From positions 124,001 to 188,000 of the forward strand of contig NZ_FCOK02000009.1 in NCBI RefSeq assembly GCF_001544555.2: DNA of 64,000 nt. Direction: 5' to 3'. This document shows, piece by piece, positions 27,061 to 37,041 of the stretch. Below the pieces are notes generated by a model that had not been told where the DNA came from, did no database searches, and worked only from the letters and a program-made list of their open reading frames with translations. The DNA is from Caballeronia udeis (lineage in GTDB: Bacteria > Pseudomonadota > Gammaproteobacteria > Burkholderiales > Burkholderiaceae). The position numbers and the translations under genes are program-made. Positions within the stretch are counted from its first letter, which is position 1. Each line of letters opens with the position of its first letter.

Positions 27061-28040
27061 TTGCCACCCTCCCCTTTTTCAAGGCGCAGCAGCATGAGTT
27101 TGGAGAGCGAAAGCACGATGAACGTAATCAGGAACAGGATCAGGCCGAGCTCCATGAGCGCCGACGTGTGCAGGCCCGGACTCGCTTCGGCGAATTCGTT
27201 GGCGAGCGCCGAGGTAATGCTGTTGCCCGGAGAAAACAGCGAGACGTTGTCGAGCAGGTTGGTATTGCCGATCACGAACGTCACCGCCATCGTTTCGCCG
27301 AGTGCGCGGCCGAGGCCAAGCATCACGCCGCCGATAACACCGGTTCGTGTGAACGGCAGCACGATCTTCCACATCACTTCCCAGGTCGTGCAGCCAATGC
27401 CGTACGCCGATTCCTTCAGCAAGACCGGCGTGACTTCGAACACGTCACGCATCACGGCCGCGATGTACGGGATGATCATGATCGCCAGGATCACGCCGGC
27501 GCACAGGATGCCGATACCGATAGGTGGCCCCTGGAAAAAGCGGCCGATCAACCAGACATTGCCGAGCAGGCTGCCCAGCGGTTTTTCGAAATACGTCGCG
27601 AAAATGGGCGAGAAGACCAGCAGGCCCCACATGCCATAGACAATCGACGGAATGGCTGCGAGCAGTTCAATTGCCACGCCGAGCGGCCGGCGCAGCCACG
27701 CGGGCGCGAGTTCGGTCAGGAACAGCGCAATGCCGAAGCTCACCGGCACGGCAATGATCAGCGCGATGATGGACGTTGCGATGGTGCCGTAGATAGGAAC
27801 GAGCGCGCCGAAACTATCGGCCTGCGGATCCCACTCGGCGCGCCACAGGAAACTGAGGCCGAATTTTTCAAGCGTAGGCAGCGAAGCTACCACCAGCGAC
27901 ACAATAATGCCGCCCAGCAACAGCAGCGTGACGACAGCGGAAAGCCGTGTCAGCCCACCGAAAACGATATCACCGACACGGCTCGGAGCGCGTTGAGCGC
28001 GACTGGCAGGCGGAGTCGATGCGAGGTTGATGTCCGACAT
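27057..28040 (-). CDS. pstC: phosphate ABC transporter permease PstC
   Basis: 327 residues. A hydrophilic N-terminal arm of about 25 residues precedes six membrane helices. The family block [20 protein letters not shown] and the coupling loop [20 protein letters not shown] are both present. The ribosome site is GAAGG. The translational overlap with pstA ensures equal amounts. A strong hairpin separates this gene from pstS. Confidence 0.95.
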   Translation of the reverse strand: MSDINLASTPPASRAQRAPSRVGDIVFGGLTRLSAVVTLLLLGGIIVSLVVASLPTLEKFGLSFLWRAEWDPQADSFGALVPIYGTIATSIIALIIAVPVSFGIALFLTELAPAWLRRPLGVAIELLAAIPSIVYGMWGLLVFSPIFATYFEKPLGSLLGNVWLIGRFFQGPPIGIGILCAGVILAIMIIPYIAAVMRDVFEVTPVLLKESAYGIGCTTWEVMWKIVLPFTRTGVIGGVMLGLGRALGETMAVTFVIGNTNLLDNVSLFSPGNSITSALANEFAEASPGLHTSALMELGLILFLITFIVLSLSKLMLLRLEKGEGGK

Positions 28041-28056
28041 GGGAACCTTCGGAAGG

Positions 28057-28080
28057 GCCGCGCGGCGGATGCCGCGCGGC
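28057..28080. promoter_or_regulatory. GC palindrome between pstS and pstC
   Basis: GCCGCGCGGC, the loop GGAT, then GCCGCGCGGC again: a perfect 10-bp stem with no T-run. It lies just before the pstC ribosome site. Such hairpins typically protect the upstream mRNA end or thin out downstream transcription, which would keep binding protein in excess over permease. Confidence 0.7.
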
Positions 28081-28132
28081 TATACAGGCCAAGAAGCCAG
28101 ATGCTTGTTGCTTGCCGCGTGCTAAATGCGGC

Positions 28133-29164
28133 TTACTGCGCGACTGCCTTGCCCGAAGCGTCCTTCACCTTTGCCTTCCACTGCGTTTCGATTTCGGCGA
28201 CCACCGAATCAGGCAGCGGAATGTAGTCGAGTTCGTTCGCTGCTTGCGTGCCGTTCTTGAACGCCCAGCCGAAGAACTTCAGCGTTTCCGCGCCTTGCGC
28301 TTCCTTGTCCTGCGTCGTGTGCAGCAGCACGAAGGTTGCGCCCACGATCGGCCATGCGTCCTTGCCCGGCTCGTCCGTCAGGATCTGGTAGAACGACTTC
28401 GACCAGTCTGCGCCCGCTGCCGCTGCCTTGAACGTTTCCGTCTTCGGCTCGACCACTGCGCCCGACGAATTCTTCATGTCGACGTAGGTCATCTTGTTTT
28501 GCTTAGCGTACGCCCATTCCACGTAACCGATGGCACCCGGCAGACGCTGAACGAACGCGGCGACGCCGTCGTTACCCTTGCCGCCCGTGCCCGTCGGCCA
28601 GTTGACCGTCGAACCTTCGCCCACCTTGCTCTTCCATTCCGGGTTCACCTTGGACAAATAGTTCGTCCAGATGAAGCTCGTGCCCGAACCGTCAGCGCGG
28701 CGCACGACAGCAATGTCCGTATCCGGCAGCTTCACCTTCGGATTCAGCGCGACGATAGCCGGGTCGTTCCACTTCTTGATCTTGCCGAGGTAGATGTCGC
28801 CGAGAACTTCACCCGACAGCGTCATCTCGCCCGCCTTGATGCCCGGCACGTTGATCGCCGGAACTACGCCACCAACCACTGTCGGAAACTGGAAAAGCCC
28901 CTGCTTTGCCAGTTCGTCGTCCTTCAGCGGTGCGTCCGAGCCAGCGAAATCCACCGTCTTCGCGATGATTTGCTTGATGCCGCCCGAGGAACCGATACCT
29001 TGGTAGTTAACCTTGCCGCCGCCCGACTTCTGGTACGTATCGGCCCATTTCGTGTAAATCGGTGCAGCGAAGGTACTACCCGCGCCGGTGATGTCCGCAG
29101 CTTGAGCCGACATCGCAAACATTGCGCCGACGATGCCTGCGAGCGCGGTGTGCATCAATTTCAT
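28133..29164 (-). CDS. pstS: periplasmic phosphate-binding protein PstS
   Basis: 343 residues with a signal peptide [20 protein letters not shown] followed by QA and the cleavage site. Family blocks are [43 protein letters not shown] and [18 protein letters not shown], which contribute the phosphate-binding Ser, Asp and Arg residues. It captures phosphate in the periplasm for PstCAB. It is the first gene of the unit and stands behind tandem Pho boxes. Confidence 0.97.
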   Translation of the reverse strand: MKLMHTALAGIVGAMFAMSAQAADITGAGSTFAAPIYTKWADTYQKSGGGKVNYQGIGSSGGIKQIIAKTVDFAGSDAPLKDDELAKQGLFQFPTVVGGVVPAINVPGIKAGEMTLSGEVLGDIYLGKIKKWNDPAIVALNPKVKLPDTDIAVVRRADGSGTSFIWTNYLSKVNPEWKSKVGEGSTVNWPTGTGGKGNDGVAAFVQRLPGAIGYVEWAYAKQNKMTYVDMKNSSGAVVEPKTETFKAAAAGADWSKSFYQILTDEPGKDAWPIVGATFVLLHTTQDKEAQGAETLKFFGWAFKNGTQAANELDYIPLPDSVVAEIETQWKAKVKDASGKAVAQ

Positions 29165-29204
29165 GTGATCTCCAGGGTTGTGAGCAAGTGGCTCGACACC
29201 GCGA

Positions 29205-29259
29205 AGGATAGGGGCTCAATGTGACAGTTCGATGACTATTGATGAAACCAGCGTGACAA
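29205..29259 (-). promoter_or_regulatory. PhoB-dependent pstS promoter: two Pho boxes and -10
   Basis: Read on the minus strand, TTGTCAC-GCTG-GTTTCAT (29242-29259) and TAGTCAT-CGAA-CTGTCAC (29221-29238) are two 7-4-7 Pho boxes set 3 bases apart. TATCCT at 29205-29210 lies 10 bases beyond the second box, the usual -10 position for a PhoB-activated promoter without a -35 element. Confidence 0.88.
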
Positions 29260-29486
29260 CTAGCTTACGATAACGAAAGTTTATGGTGTGATGATTTGGC
29301 CGCAGAGCCTTGACGGCAAAGCCATGGAGGCGATTTAGCCATGTTTCTTTCAATTATTTCCTGGCTTAACAAAGCCTTGTAATGCCGCGACCTGGATGGT
29401 GCAATTTTTTTGAGGATGATCGTTCTTTTTAAATACTCCAATACTTGAGATTGACGGCGGCCAAGGCTCTCATGCGCTCTCATGTG
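29260..29486. other. no gene seen
   Basis: Between the pstS promoter and the hairpin after glmM I find no supported gene; the sequence is locally AT-rich near 29380-29450. Confidence 0.5.
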
Positions 29487-29516
29487 ATAACGCCACGGCG
29501 CAAACCGTGGCGTTAT
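29487..29516. terminator. terminator-like hairpin after glmM
   Basis: ATAACGCCACGG and CCGTGGCGTTAT form a perfect 12-bp stem around a 6-base loop. There is no long T-run, so termination strength is uncertain. It lies 24 bases past the glmM stop. Confidence 0.6.
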
Positions 29517-29539
29517 TAGTCCCGGCGCCTTCGCCATGC

Positions 29540-30898
29540 TCAGGTTGTCGCGTCCTTCACGACCTTCGCAATACTTTCCGCGTACGCGACCGCGTCCGCT
29601 TCCGACGCCGCCTCCACCATCACGCGCAACACGGGCTCCGTGCCCGACGCGCGAATCAACACCCGGCCATGCGATTCCAGCGCGACCTCGGCTTCCGCAA
29701 TCGCCCGCTTGATGGCGTTGCTGCTCTTCCAGTCGGCGTCCGGACTCATCCGCACGTTGATCAGCTTCTGCGGGAATAACGTCACGCCCTCAAGCAGGTC
29801 GGCAAGCGCCTTGCCGCCGCGCTTGATTGCCGCAAGCACGAGCAGTGCCGAAACAATGCCATCGCCCGTGGAATGCCGGTCAAGCGACAGGATATGTCCC
29901 GACCCCTCAGCACCCAGTATCCAGTTGTTCTCGCGCAGCTTCTCGAGCACGTAGCGGTCGCCCACGGCCGCGCGCACGAACTGCACGCCCGCCTGCTTCA
30001 GCGCAACCTCCACCGCCATGTTCGTCATCAGCGTGCCGACCGCGCCGTCCACATGCCCGTCCGTCGCAATGCGATCCTTCACGAGCACGTACAGCAGCTC
30101 GTCGCCGTTGTAGAGCCGGCCCGAGGCATCGACGACCTGCAGGCGGTCCGCATCGCCATCCAGCGCAATGCCGATATCGGCACGATGCTCTTTCACCGCA
30201 CGCACGAGCGCGTCGGGCGCGGTGGCGCCAAAACCGTCGTTGATGTTGAAGCCGTTCGGCGACACGCCGATCGTCACCACTTCCGCACCAAGCTCGTGGA
30301 ATACCTGCGGCGCGACGTCGTACGCCGCGCCGTGAGCGCAGTCGACCACCAGCTTGAGACCATGCAGGTCGAAACTGGCCGGGAAGGTACTCTTGCAGAA
30401 TTCGATGTAGCGTCCGCGTGCATCGTCCAGCCGGCGCGCCTTGCCCAGCAGTTCGGACGGCGCACAGGACATGGGTTCGTCAAGTTGCGCTTCAATCTGT
30501 AACTCGACCTCGTCCGGGAGCTTGTTGCCATCGGCGGAGAAAAACTTGATGCCGTTGTCGTAGTACGGGTTGTGCGACGCGCTGATCACCACGCCCGCCG
30601 CCAGGCGCAATGCCCGCGTCAGGTAGGCAACGCCCGGTGTCGGCATAGGCCCGGCCAGCATCACGTCAACGCCCGCCGCCGAAAAGCCCGACTCCAGTGC
30701 CGCTTCCAGCATGTACCCCGACACCCGTGTGTCCTTCCCAATCAGCACGGTCGGGCGGCTGCCGCGCTGCGCCCACCGGTCCGCTCCCGCCAGCACTTTC
30801 CCTGCTGCATAACCCAGCCGCAACACAAAATCAGGCGTGATCGGCGCATCACCGACCTTGCCTCGAATGCCATCCGTTCCAAAATATCGACGTGCCAT
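29540..30898 (-). CDS. glmM: phosphoglucosamine mutase GlmM
   Basis: 452 residues starting [16 protein letters not shown], the canonical family start; an in-frame TTG eight codons upstream is possible because AAGGA lies within that extension. The active-site serine is residue 108 in [15 protein letters not shown], the metal-binding loop is [13 protein letters not shown], and the sugar/phosphate loops are [11 protein letters not shown] and [13 protein letters not shown]. It converts glucosamine-6-phosphate to glucosamine-1-phosphate for UDP-GlcNAc and cell-wall synthesis. folP lies 74 bases upstream, and the folP-glmM order after ftsH is conserved in proteobacteria. Confidence 0.97.
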   Translation of the reverse strand: MARRYFGTDGIRGKVGDAPITPDFVLRLGYAAGKVLAGADRWAQRGSRPTVLIGKDTRVSGYMLEAALESGFSAAGVDVMLAGPMPTPGVAYLTRALRLAAGVVISASHNPYYDNGIKFFSADGNKLPDEVELQIEAQLDEPMSCAPSELLGKARRLDDARGRYIEFCKSTFPASFDLHGLKLVVDCAHGAAYDVAPQVFHELGAEVVTIGVSPNGFNINDGFGATAPDALVRAVKEHRADIGIALDGDADRLQVVDASGRLYNGDELLYVLVKDRIATDGHVDGAVGTLMTNMAVEVALKQAGVQFVRAAVGDRYVLEKLRENNWILGAEGSGHILSLDRHSTGDGIVSALLVLAAIKRGGKALADLLEGVTLFPQKLINVRMSPDADWKSSNAIKRAIAEAEVALESHGRVLIRASGTEPVLRVMVEAASEADAVAYAESIAKVVKDATT

Positions 30899-30972
30899 TG
30901 TTTCGCTTTTATCCTTGCGCAAAAATTAAGCGCGAACTATGAATTCCAACACTCGCGATGCGTTCGCGAAGT

Positions 30973-31875
30973 CTATGTTGTCAAAACAGGATAGGCGGCG
31001 GCACGCACCGCCTGCCATACCTTCAAAGCATCCGACGTAGCGGCGACGTCGTGCACACGCACAATCGCCGCGCCTCGCTCAGCCGCGCACACCGCCGCTG
31101 CCACGCTCGCCGCCACGCGCTCGACCGGCTGCGTTCGCCCGGTCACGGCGCCAAGCATCGACTTGCGTGACATTCCGGCCAACAACGGGGCACGCGAATT
31201 CGCGGGCTGCGTCTCCGCGAAATGCGCCAGCAAGGCGTAATTATGATCGATCACGGATTTGCCGAACCCAAAGCCGGGATCGAGGCAGATCCGCTCTGCG
31301 CTTATTCCCGCGCTCGTCAGCGTGCGGAGCCGTTCCTCGAAAAATTCCCGCACCTCCGTCACAACGTCGCGATACACAGGTTCATGCATCTGCATGGTTT
31401 GTGGCTCGCCGAGCATGTGCATCACGCAGATCCCGCACGCGCTGTTCCCGACCGCATCGAGTGCGCCTTCACGACGCAGGCCCCAGATGTCGTTGATCAT
31501 GTCCGCGCCTGCGTTCAGCGCCGCGCGCATGACCGCGGGTTTGTAGGTATCGATGGAAAGCGGTACCCCCGCCGAGTGCAACGCTTCGATCACGGGGATC
31601 ACGCGTTCAAGCTCCTCGTCGAGCGGTACAGGCGGCGCGCCCGGGCGGGTCGACTCACCGCCAATGTCAATCATGTCGGCGCCGTCACGGATCATCCCGG
31701 CGGCTTGTGCGAGCGCCGCCTCACGTGCGACAAAACGACCGCCATCGGAGAACGAATCCGGCGTGACGTTGAGAATGCCCATGATCAGCGGGCGCTCGAA
31801 GGTCAGCGTGAACCGGCCGCATTGAAGCGGTTGAGCCGCAGCGTGAGAGTTGTTCGGCAAAGGCGAAGACAGCAT
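30973..31875 (-). CDS. folP: dihydropteroate synthase FolP
   Basis: 300 residues. Both signature stretches are present: IMGILNVTPDSFSDGGRF and GADMIDIGGESTRPGA. LDPGFGFGKSVIDHNYALL and the C-terminal SVAAAVCAAERGAAIVRVHD complete the TIM barrel. It joins p-aminobenzoate to dihydropterin diphosphate in folate synthesis and is the sulfonamide target. It lies between ftsH and glmM on the same strand. Confidence 0.97.
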   Translation of the reverse strand: MLSSPLPNNSHAAAQPLQCGRFTLTFERPLIMGILNVTPDSFSDGGRFVAREAALAQAAGMIRDGADMIDIGGESTRPGAPPVPLDEELERVIPVIEALHSAGVPLSIDTYKPAVMRAALNAGADMINDIWGLRREGALDAVGNSACGICVMHMLGEPQTMQMHEPVYRDVVTEVREFFEERLRTLTSAGISAERICLDPGFGFGKSVIDHNYALLAHFAETQPANSRAPLLAGMSRKSMLGAVTGRTQPVERVAASVAAAVCAAERGAAIVRVHDVAATSDALKVWQAVRAAAYPVLTT

Positions 31876-32018
31876 AGTGGTCCAGCGGGACTGATGAATT
31901 AGCTATGTTTTGACGCCGATCGGTCGGCCATTCGAATCGCATACCGCGGTGCTTGGCAATCACCGGCCCAAACCGGCGACCCTGCCCAGGCGGTCTCAAA
32001 AAGCGGGCTACAACGGAA

Positions 32019-32049
32019 AAGGGCTGGTGTGAAAACACACCAGCCCCTT
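32019..32049. terminator. terminator of ftsH
   Basis: GGGCTGGTGTG, a 4-A loop and CACACCAGCCC form an 11-bp stem flanked by AAAA on the left. It lies about 20 bases past the ftsH stop, separating it from folP. Confidence 0.8.
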
Positions 32050-32070
32050 CTGAATTGCCTCAGGATCGCG

Positions 32071-33966
32071 TCAGGCTGAAGCAGGAGCCGTGGCGTTACC
32101 CGGTTTGACTTCCGCGCCGGTGTTTCCGCCACCCGACGACGGATCACCCGACGGCGGCGGCAGGTTCTTCGGCGGACGCGGCGGACGACCGCCCATGATG
32201 TCGCTGATCTGGTCTGCGTCGATGGTTTCCCATTCCAGCAGCGCCTTCGTCATGGCTTCGACCTTGTCGCGGTTATCTTCCAGCAGCTTGCGCGCAAGAC
32301 CGTATTGTTCGTCGAGAATCCGGCGAATTTCGGCATCGACCTTTTGCTGCGTGGCTTCGGATACCGTCTTCGACGCCATCTTGCCAAACATGCCGTCCTG
32401 TTCAGTGTCGACATACACCATGGTGCCGAGCACATCCGACATGCCGTAGCGCGTCACCATGTCGCGCGCCATTTTCGTTGCGCGCTCGAAGTCGTTCGAT
32501 GCACCCGTCGACATGGAGTTCAGGAACACTTCTTCCGACGCCCGGCCGCCAAACAGAATGGCGATTTCCTCGAGCATCTTGTCGCGATACAAGTTCACGC
32601 GATCATGTTCCGGCAACTGCCACGTGACGCCCAATGCCCAGCCGCGCGGCATGATGGTGACCTTGTGGACCGGATCGGCATGAGGCAGCAGCTTCGCGAC
32701 CACCGCGTGACCCGACTCGTGATATGCCGTATTGCGGCGCTCTTCTTCACGCATCACGGCAGACTTGCGTTCCGGACCCATGAAGATCTTGTCTTTCGCG
32801 TCTTCGAAGTCCGCCATTTCGACGATCCGCTTGCCGCGACGAGCAGCAAACAGCGCTGCTTCGTTCACAAGGTTCGCCAAATCAGCGCCCGAGAAGCCCG
32901 GCGTGCCACGTGCAATCACCGAAGCGTCGACGTCATTCGAAATAGGCACCTTGCGCAGATGGACCTTCATGATGTGTTCGCGACCGCGGATATCCGGCAA
33001 GCCCACGTACACCTGACGGTCGAAACGGCCCGGACGCAGCAATGCTTTGTCCAGCACGTCCGAGCGGTTGGTCGCGGCGATCACGATCACGCCGGAGTTC
33101 GCCTCGAAACCGTCCATTTCCACGAGCATCTGGTTCAACGTCTGTTCGCGTTCGTCGTTACCGCCACCCATGCCGGCGCCGCGATGACGGCCCACAGCAT
33201 CGATTTCGTCGATAAACACGATACACGGAGCATGCTTCTTGGCCTGCTCGAACATGTCGCGCACTCGCGCTGCACCCACGCCCACGAACATTTCAACGAA
33301 GTCCGAACCCGAGATGCTGAAGAACGGTACCTTCGCTTCGCCCGCAATGGCGCGCGCCAGCAGCGTCTTACCCGTACCCGGAGGGCCGACCAGCAGCACA
33401 CCGCGGGGAATCCGGCCACCCAGCTTCTGGAATTTCTGCGGGTCGCGCAGGAAGTCGACGAGTTCGGAGACCTCCTCCTTCGCCTCGTCACAGCCTGCGA
33501 CATCGGTAAAATTGATCGCGTTGTTGTTTTCGTCGATCAGCCGCGCTCGCGACTTGCCGAACGAAAATGCTCCGCCTTTCCCGCCGCCCTGCATTTGCCG
33601 CATCATGAAGAACCAGAAACCGATGATCAGGATCGTCGGTCCGAGGTAATACAGCGCGGAAACCAGCGCGTTCGGTTCGTCATCGGCCTTGCCGCTGACC
33701 TGGACGCCATACTTCATCAAGTCGCCGACCATCCAGATATCGCCAGGCGACACGATTTGATATTTCTGACCGTCTGCGGGAGTAACGGTGAGATTACGGC
33801 CCTGAACGGTAACGGTCTTGACCTTACCGGACTTCGCGTCGTCCATGAATTGCGAATACGAAACACCTTCCTGGACGCGGGGCTTGTCGAACTGCTTGAA
33901 CACCGTGAACAGCACCAGTGCGATAACCAGCCACACCGCTGCCTTAGAGAACATATTGTTGTTCAA
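32071..33966 (-). CDS. ftsH: membrane AAA protease FtsH
   Basis: 631 residues. Two membrane helices (about 8-25 and 100-120) flank a periplasmic domain. The AAA module has Walker A GPPGTGKT, Walker [17 protein letters not shown] and the second region of homology [20 protein letters not shown]. The zinc protease has HESGH. The tail is Gly/Pro rich. FtsH degrades misassembled membrane proteins and regulators such as LpxC. It follows rlmE on the same strand, the classical ftsJ-ftsH pair. Confidence 0.98.
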   Translation of the reverse strand: MNNNMFSKAAVWLVIALVLFTVFKQFDKPRVQEGVSYSQFMDDAKSGKVKTVTVQGRNLTVTPADGQKYQIVSPGDIWMVGDLMKYGVQVSGKADDEPNALVSALYYLGPTILIIGFWFFMMRQMQGGGKGGAFSFGKSRARLIDENNNAINFTDVAGCDEAKEEVSELVDFLRDPQKFQKLGGRIPRGVLLVGPPGTGKTLLARAIAGEAKVPFFSISGSDFVEMFVGVGAARVRDMFEQAKKHAPCIVFIDEIDAVGRHRGAGMGGGNDEREQTLNQMLVEMDGFEANSGVIVIAATNRSDVLDKALLRPGRFDRQVYVGLPDIRGREHIMKVHLRKVPISNDVDASVIARGTPGFSGADLANLVNEAALFAARRGKRIVEMADFEDAKDKIFMGPERKSAVMREEERRNTAYHESGHAVVAKLLPHADPVHKVTIMPRGWALGVTWQLPEHDRVNLYRDKMLEEIAILFGGRASEEVFLNSMSTGASNDFERATKMARDMVTRYGMSDVLGTMVYVDTEQDGMFGKMASKTVSEATQQKVDAEIRRILDEQYGLARKLLEDNRDKVEAMTKALLEWETIDADQISDIMGGRPPRPPKNLPPPSGDPSSGGGNTGAEVKPGNATAPASA

Positions 33967-34163
33967 AGCACCACTCCTTCACTCATAGACGGGCGCCTAC
34001 ATTCGCCTTGCGGCACCACGAAAGCATTCTAATCCAGACCGCAAACCCCTGCTATAGCCTTTAACTAGCACGAAGATAGCGGCCGGGACCCGATTTTTGG
34101 GCATATCCGGCGAAAATGCCCGCCAGGACACCCGGTCACCGGCGGCGTTTCCACCCGCAACTC

Positions 34164-34826
34164 TCAATCCGGATGCTTGAGTTGCCTGCCCAAAATAAAC
34201 GTTTCGGACGATTTATCGCGCGACGCCTTCGGCTTGCGCGGCGCGACGATTTTGAATTGATGCTTGAACTTTTCCACTATTTGACTATAGCCGCTGCCAT
34301 GAAAACATTTGACCAATAAAGCGCCTTCCGGCTTCAGATGGTTCTGCGAGAAGTCGAGCGCCAGATCGCACAGATGTTCCATTCGTGCTGCATCCGCACT
34401 GGCAACACCTGAGAGGTTGGGGGCCATGTCCGAGATTACAAGATCGACTTGATGATCTCCGACGATTTCCTTCAACTGGTCCAGTACCAGGTCTTCGCGG
34501 AAGTCGCCCTGGATGAAGATCACGTCGGCAATCGGCTCCATGGGCAGCAGGTCGAGCGCGATAATCTTGCCGTCGATCCCGCCTTCGCGCGTTTCGCCGC
34601 GCTTGGCGCCTTTAGCCAATTGGTTGCGCGCGTACTGGCTCCAGCTTCCCGGGGCCGAACCCAGGTCGACGATGATCTGGCCCGGTTTGATCAACTTGTC
34701 CTGCTCGTCGATCTCCTTGAGCTTGTACGCTGCGCGCGCCCGATAGCCCTCGCGCTGCGCGAGTTTCACGTACGGATCGTTGATGTGGTCGTGCAGCCAC
34801 GAGTAATTGAAGCGATTTTTTGCCAT
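34164..34826 (-). CDS. rlmE: 23S rRNA 2'-O-methyltransferase RlmE
   Basis: 220 residues. The start [20 protein letters not shown] and the SAM site [14 protein letters not shown] are those of RlmE (RrmJ/FtsJ). The catalytic K-D-K-E set is visible: Lys in AAYKLKEID, Asp in [11 protein letters not shown], Lys in ALLVKCFHG and Glu in SSETFILG. It methylates U2552 of 23S rRNA late in large-subunit assembly. It is paired with ftsH downstream and diverges from yhbY. Confidence 0.97.
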   Translation of the reverse strand: MAKNRFNYSWLHDHINDPYVKLAQREGYRARAAYKLKEIDEQDKLIKPGQIIVDLGSAPGSWSQYARNQLAKGAKRGETREGGIDGKIIALDLLPMEPIADVIFIQGDFREDLVLDQLKEIVGDHQVDLVISDMAPNLSGVASADAARMEHLCDLALDFSQNHLKPEGALLVKCFHGSGYSQIVEKFKHQFKIVAPRKPKASRDKSSETFILGRQLKHPD

Positions 34827-35266
34827 TAAGAATGAACTCTTGCTGCGTGAAGCTGTGCTTTTAGCGGATAATACGCGTCTAATTCGGGCTGCTGCTCATT
34901 TGCTGGGCACTCATTTGGCCAATAAGAAGCAGCCTTCGTCGATGTGGACAACCGAAGTGGCCAGCCAATACCGGCGCCGTTGCGTCCTGTGTTTGCCTGC
35001 GGTGTTGCTGGCGGTTTTGCCAGCGGTGTTGCCAGATGCCCGAGGTGAATAACGTGCTTCGGGCTTGCCTGGCAACGGGCGGCGTCCGAGCTCCGGCGAT
35101 TAAAGATTCGTTAAAATCAAGTCCGTTGCTCGCCGCACCGCCTCGCGCCGCCCGTCATTTTCTTGAGCAAGGCGTCCCGCCCTGCCCGTCTTTGTTTTGC
35201 AATCGCGACCGTTCAGCCGTTTTTACGCTACGGCGCCTCTCATTTTAGTCGAGTCCGTTACTTCTC
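34827..35266. promoter_or_regulatory. rlmE / yhbY divergent region
   Basis: 440 bases between divergent start codons. Small open frames here carry no ribosome site or family signal. It must contain promoters for both genes, but I cannot define their elements. Confidence 0.45.
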
Positions 35267-35821
35267 ATGCCAGCTCTCAAACTTTCTCCCGCCCAACGCG
35301 CCGACCTCCGCTCCCAGGCTCACGCGCTCAAGCCCGTCGTACTCGTTGGCGGCGAAGGGCTGACCGAGGCCGTGCTGGCCGAGATCGAGGTGCACCTTGC
35401 TGCACATCAGCTCATCAAGATCCGCGTATTCGGCGACGACCGCGAAGCCCGCACCGCAGCCTACGTCGAAATCTGTGACCGGCTGGGCGCGGCGCCGATC
35501 CAGCAGATCGGCAAGTTGCTGGTGGTGTGGCGGCCGGAAAGCGACGAAGCAGCCAAGCCTTCCCGCGCTGCCGGTGTCCGCGGCGCCAACCGCATAGCGC
35601 CTCCGAGCGCCGGCGAGGCCGCTGCCGAAACCTCGTCGAAGGGACGTGCGCCGCGCGTGGTCAAGGTTGTCAAGATCACGCGTGACGCACCTGTGGTCCG
35701 CAAGCCGAAGAAGCAAAAACTGTTGGTTCGCGGCAACGAACGTGTGACGGCTGGCGGCAACGTCAAGCGCGCAAAGAAGCGTCTGCCCAGCGCCAAGCGT
35801 CACCATCAATCGTCGAAATAA
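35267..35821 (+). CDS. yhbY: YhbY-type ribosome-assembly RNA-binding protein
   Basis: 184 residues. The first 95 form a CRS1-YhbY (CRM) domain: LSPAQRADLRSQAHALKPVV, LVGGEGLTEAVLAEIEVHL, LIKIRVFGDDRE and the late IGKLLVVWRPE. E. coli YhbY is about 97 residues; here about 90 extra residues follow, Ala-rich and then very basic (KKQKLLVRGNERVT, NVKRAKKRLPSAKRHH), which probably add RNA contacts. The rlmE-yhbY divergence beside ftsH and greA is conserved, which supports the call. Confidence 0.92.
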   Translation: MPALKLSPAQRADLRSQAHALKPVVLVGGEGLTEAVLAEIEVHLAAHQLIKIRVFGDDREARTAAYVEICDRLGAAPIQQIGKLLVVWRPESDEAAKPSRAAGVRGANRIAPPSAGEAAAETSSKGRAPRVVKVVKITRDAPVVRKPKKQKLLVRGNERVTAGGNVKRAKKRLPSAKRHHQSSK

Positions 35822-35846
35822 GCCTTTCCAGGCTCACCCGGAAAGC

Positions 35847-35893
35847 AAAAAGCCGGCCACGCCCGATACTCTCGGGCATGGCCGGCTTTTTTT
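35847..35893. terminator. bidirectional terminator, yhbY / DUF4149
   Basis: AAAAAGCCGGCCA and TGGCCGGCTTTTT, with an inner GCCCGA/TCGGGC stem, have A- and T-runs on both sides. The stop codon of the leftward gene lies within the right-hand T-run. Confidence 0.9.
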
Positions 35894-36413
35894 AACCGCG
35901 CGCGCGACGTGCCGCGACGCTGGCTGTCTTTCCCTTCGGAATGACCGATTGCGCCGGAAATTGCCCAGGCGGCAGGCGCCAGAACAACACCAGCCCCAGC
36001 ACGCTCTCCACCAGGTAGAACGCGCTGGATACCCCGTGCAACATGCCGAAGCGGCTTGCATAGGGTGATTGCGCGAGTTCCATTCCGCCTTCCTGAGCCG
36101 CCACCCGCAGCGCGCTCATGAACGGTTGCAGGCCGAAATAACCGATCAGCACGCATAGCAGCATGCCCGCTATGACCCACCGGGTCCGCTTGTATTCGGC
36201 GAAACCCGTCCGAACGAGGCGATTGGCCAATACCAGCAGCAGCAGCGCGCAGATCACGCCGAGGAATCCCTCGATGCGAAACAGCTGCGCCGCAACCGAT
36301 CCCGCCGATGTTCGATCCAGCATGCTGAACAGTACCGGCGCCGCCACGTACCCGAGCGTCAGCACGCTGCCTACCCAGATCATGGCGATGATCCGAAAGA
36401 ATCGATGAGCCAT
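35892..36413 (-). CDS. DUF4149-type membrane protein
   Basis: 173 residues with four hydrophobic helices (about 8-28, 45-65, 76-98 and 135-155). The first contains FFRIIAMIWVGSVLTLGYVA followed by APVLF, the usual start of small DUF4149/TMEM205-like proteins. The C-terminus is basic (AARRARG). Its ATG overlaps the greA stop as ATGA, so it is translationally coupled to greA. Role unknown. Confidence 0.75.
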   Translation of the reverse strand: MAHRFFRIIAMIWVGSVLTLGYVAAPVLFSMLDRTSAGSVAAQLFRIEGFLGVICALLLLVLANRLVRTGFAEYKRTRWVIAGMLLCVLIGYFGLQPFMSALRVAAQEGGMELAQSPYASRFGMLHGVSSAFYLVESVLGLVLFWRLPPGQFPAQSVIPKGKTASVAARRARG

Positions 36414-36889
36414 CAGACGTACTTGACCGCGATGATTTCGTACGCGCGCGCGCCGCTCGGCGCCTGCACCGACGCTACGTCACCCTCGGTCTTGCCGATC
36501 AGCGCACGCGCGATGGGCGAGCTGATGGAGATCAGTCCGTGATCGATGTCCGCTTCGTCGTCGCCGACGATCTGGTACGTGACCATGTCGCCGGTGGCCG
36601 TCTCTTCCAGCTCGACCGTTGCGCCGAAGATCACGCGGCCGTCGGCTTCCACCGCCGTCGGGTCGATGACTTGCGCGCCGGCCAGTTTCGACTCGATCTC
36701 GGCAATGCGGCCCTCGATAAAGCCCTGCTTCTCCTTGGCCGCGTCGTATTCGGCGTTTTCCGACAGATCACCCTGTGCGCGGGCTTCGGCGATCGAATTC
36801 ACGACAGCCGGACGCTCCACGGATTTGAGGCGTTGCAATTCGTCGCGCAGCAATGCCGCGCCGCGTTTAGTCAAAGGAACTGTGCTCAT
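36413..36889 (-). CDS. greA: transcription elongation factor GreA
   Basis: 158 residues from [20 protein letters not shown], exactly the usual GreA length; an ATG six codons upstream is also in frame. The N-terminal coiled coil ends in the acidic tip region [20 protein letters not shown], whose Asp and Glu stimulate transcript cleavage by stalled RNA polymerase. The C-terminal FKBP-like domain has FGATVELEE and [12 protein letters not shown]. It follows carB after 152 bases on the same strand. Confidence 0.97.
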   Translation of the reverse strand: MSTVPLTKRGAALLRDELQRLKSVERPAVVNSIAEARAQGDLSENAEYDAAKEKQGFIEGRIAEIESKLAGAQVIDPTAVEADGRVIFGATVELEETATGDMVTYQIVGDDEADIDHGLISISSPIARALIGKTEGDVASVQAPSGARAYEIIAVKYV

Positions 36890-36929
36890 AAACAACTCAT
36901 TACGCAAAAATGCAGACGTAAAAAAATTA

Positions 36930-36981
36930 CCGCGGTTAAGTGCATCTCCCGGTAAAAAAGGAAGACGCCGCTTAACCGCGG
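36930..36981. repeat. long-loop inverted repeat before greA
   Basis: CCGCGGTTAAG and CTTAACCGCGG are perfect 11-bp arms around 30 bases. They lie in the carB-greA gap, 41 bases before the greA start, so they could fold in the greA leader or bind a dimeric regulator. Confidence 0.7.
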
Positions 36982-37041
36982 CCCTTGATGCTTAGACTTC
37001 GTTTAGAGACTCTGATACTGCTGAGACTCGAATCAGAAGCC

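Noticed and set aside
26134..27639. Long rightward open frames across pstA and pstC
   Set aside because: They are antisense to well-supported permease genes and show no membrane helices or family features.
32305..34032. 575-codon open frame opposite ftsH
   Set aside because: Mirror image of ftsH; His/Arg-rich translation without any motif or ribosome site.
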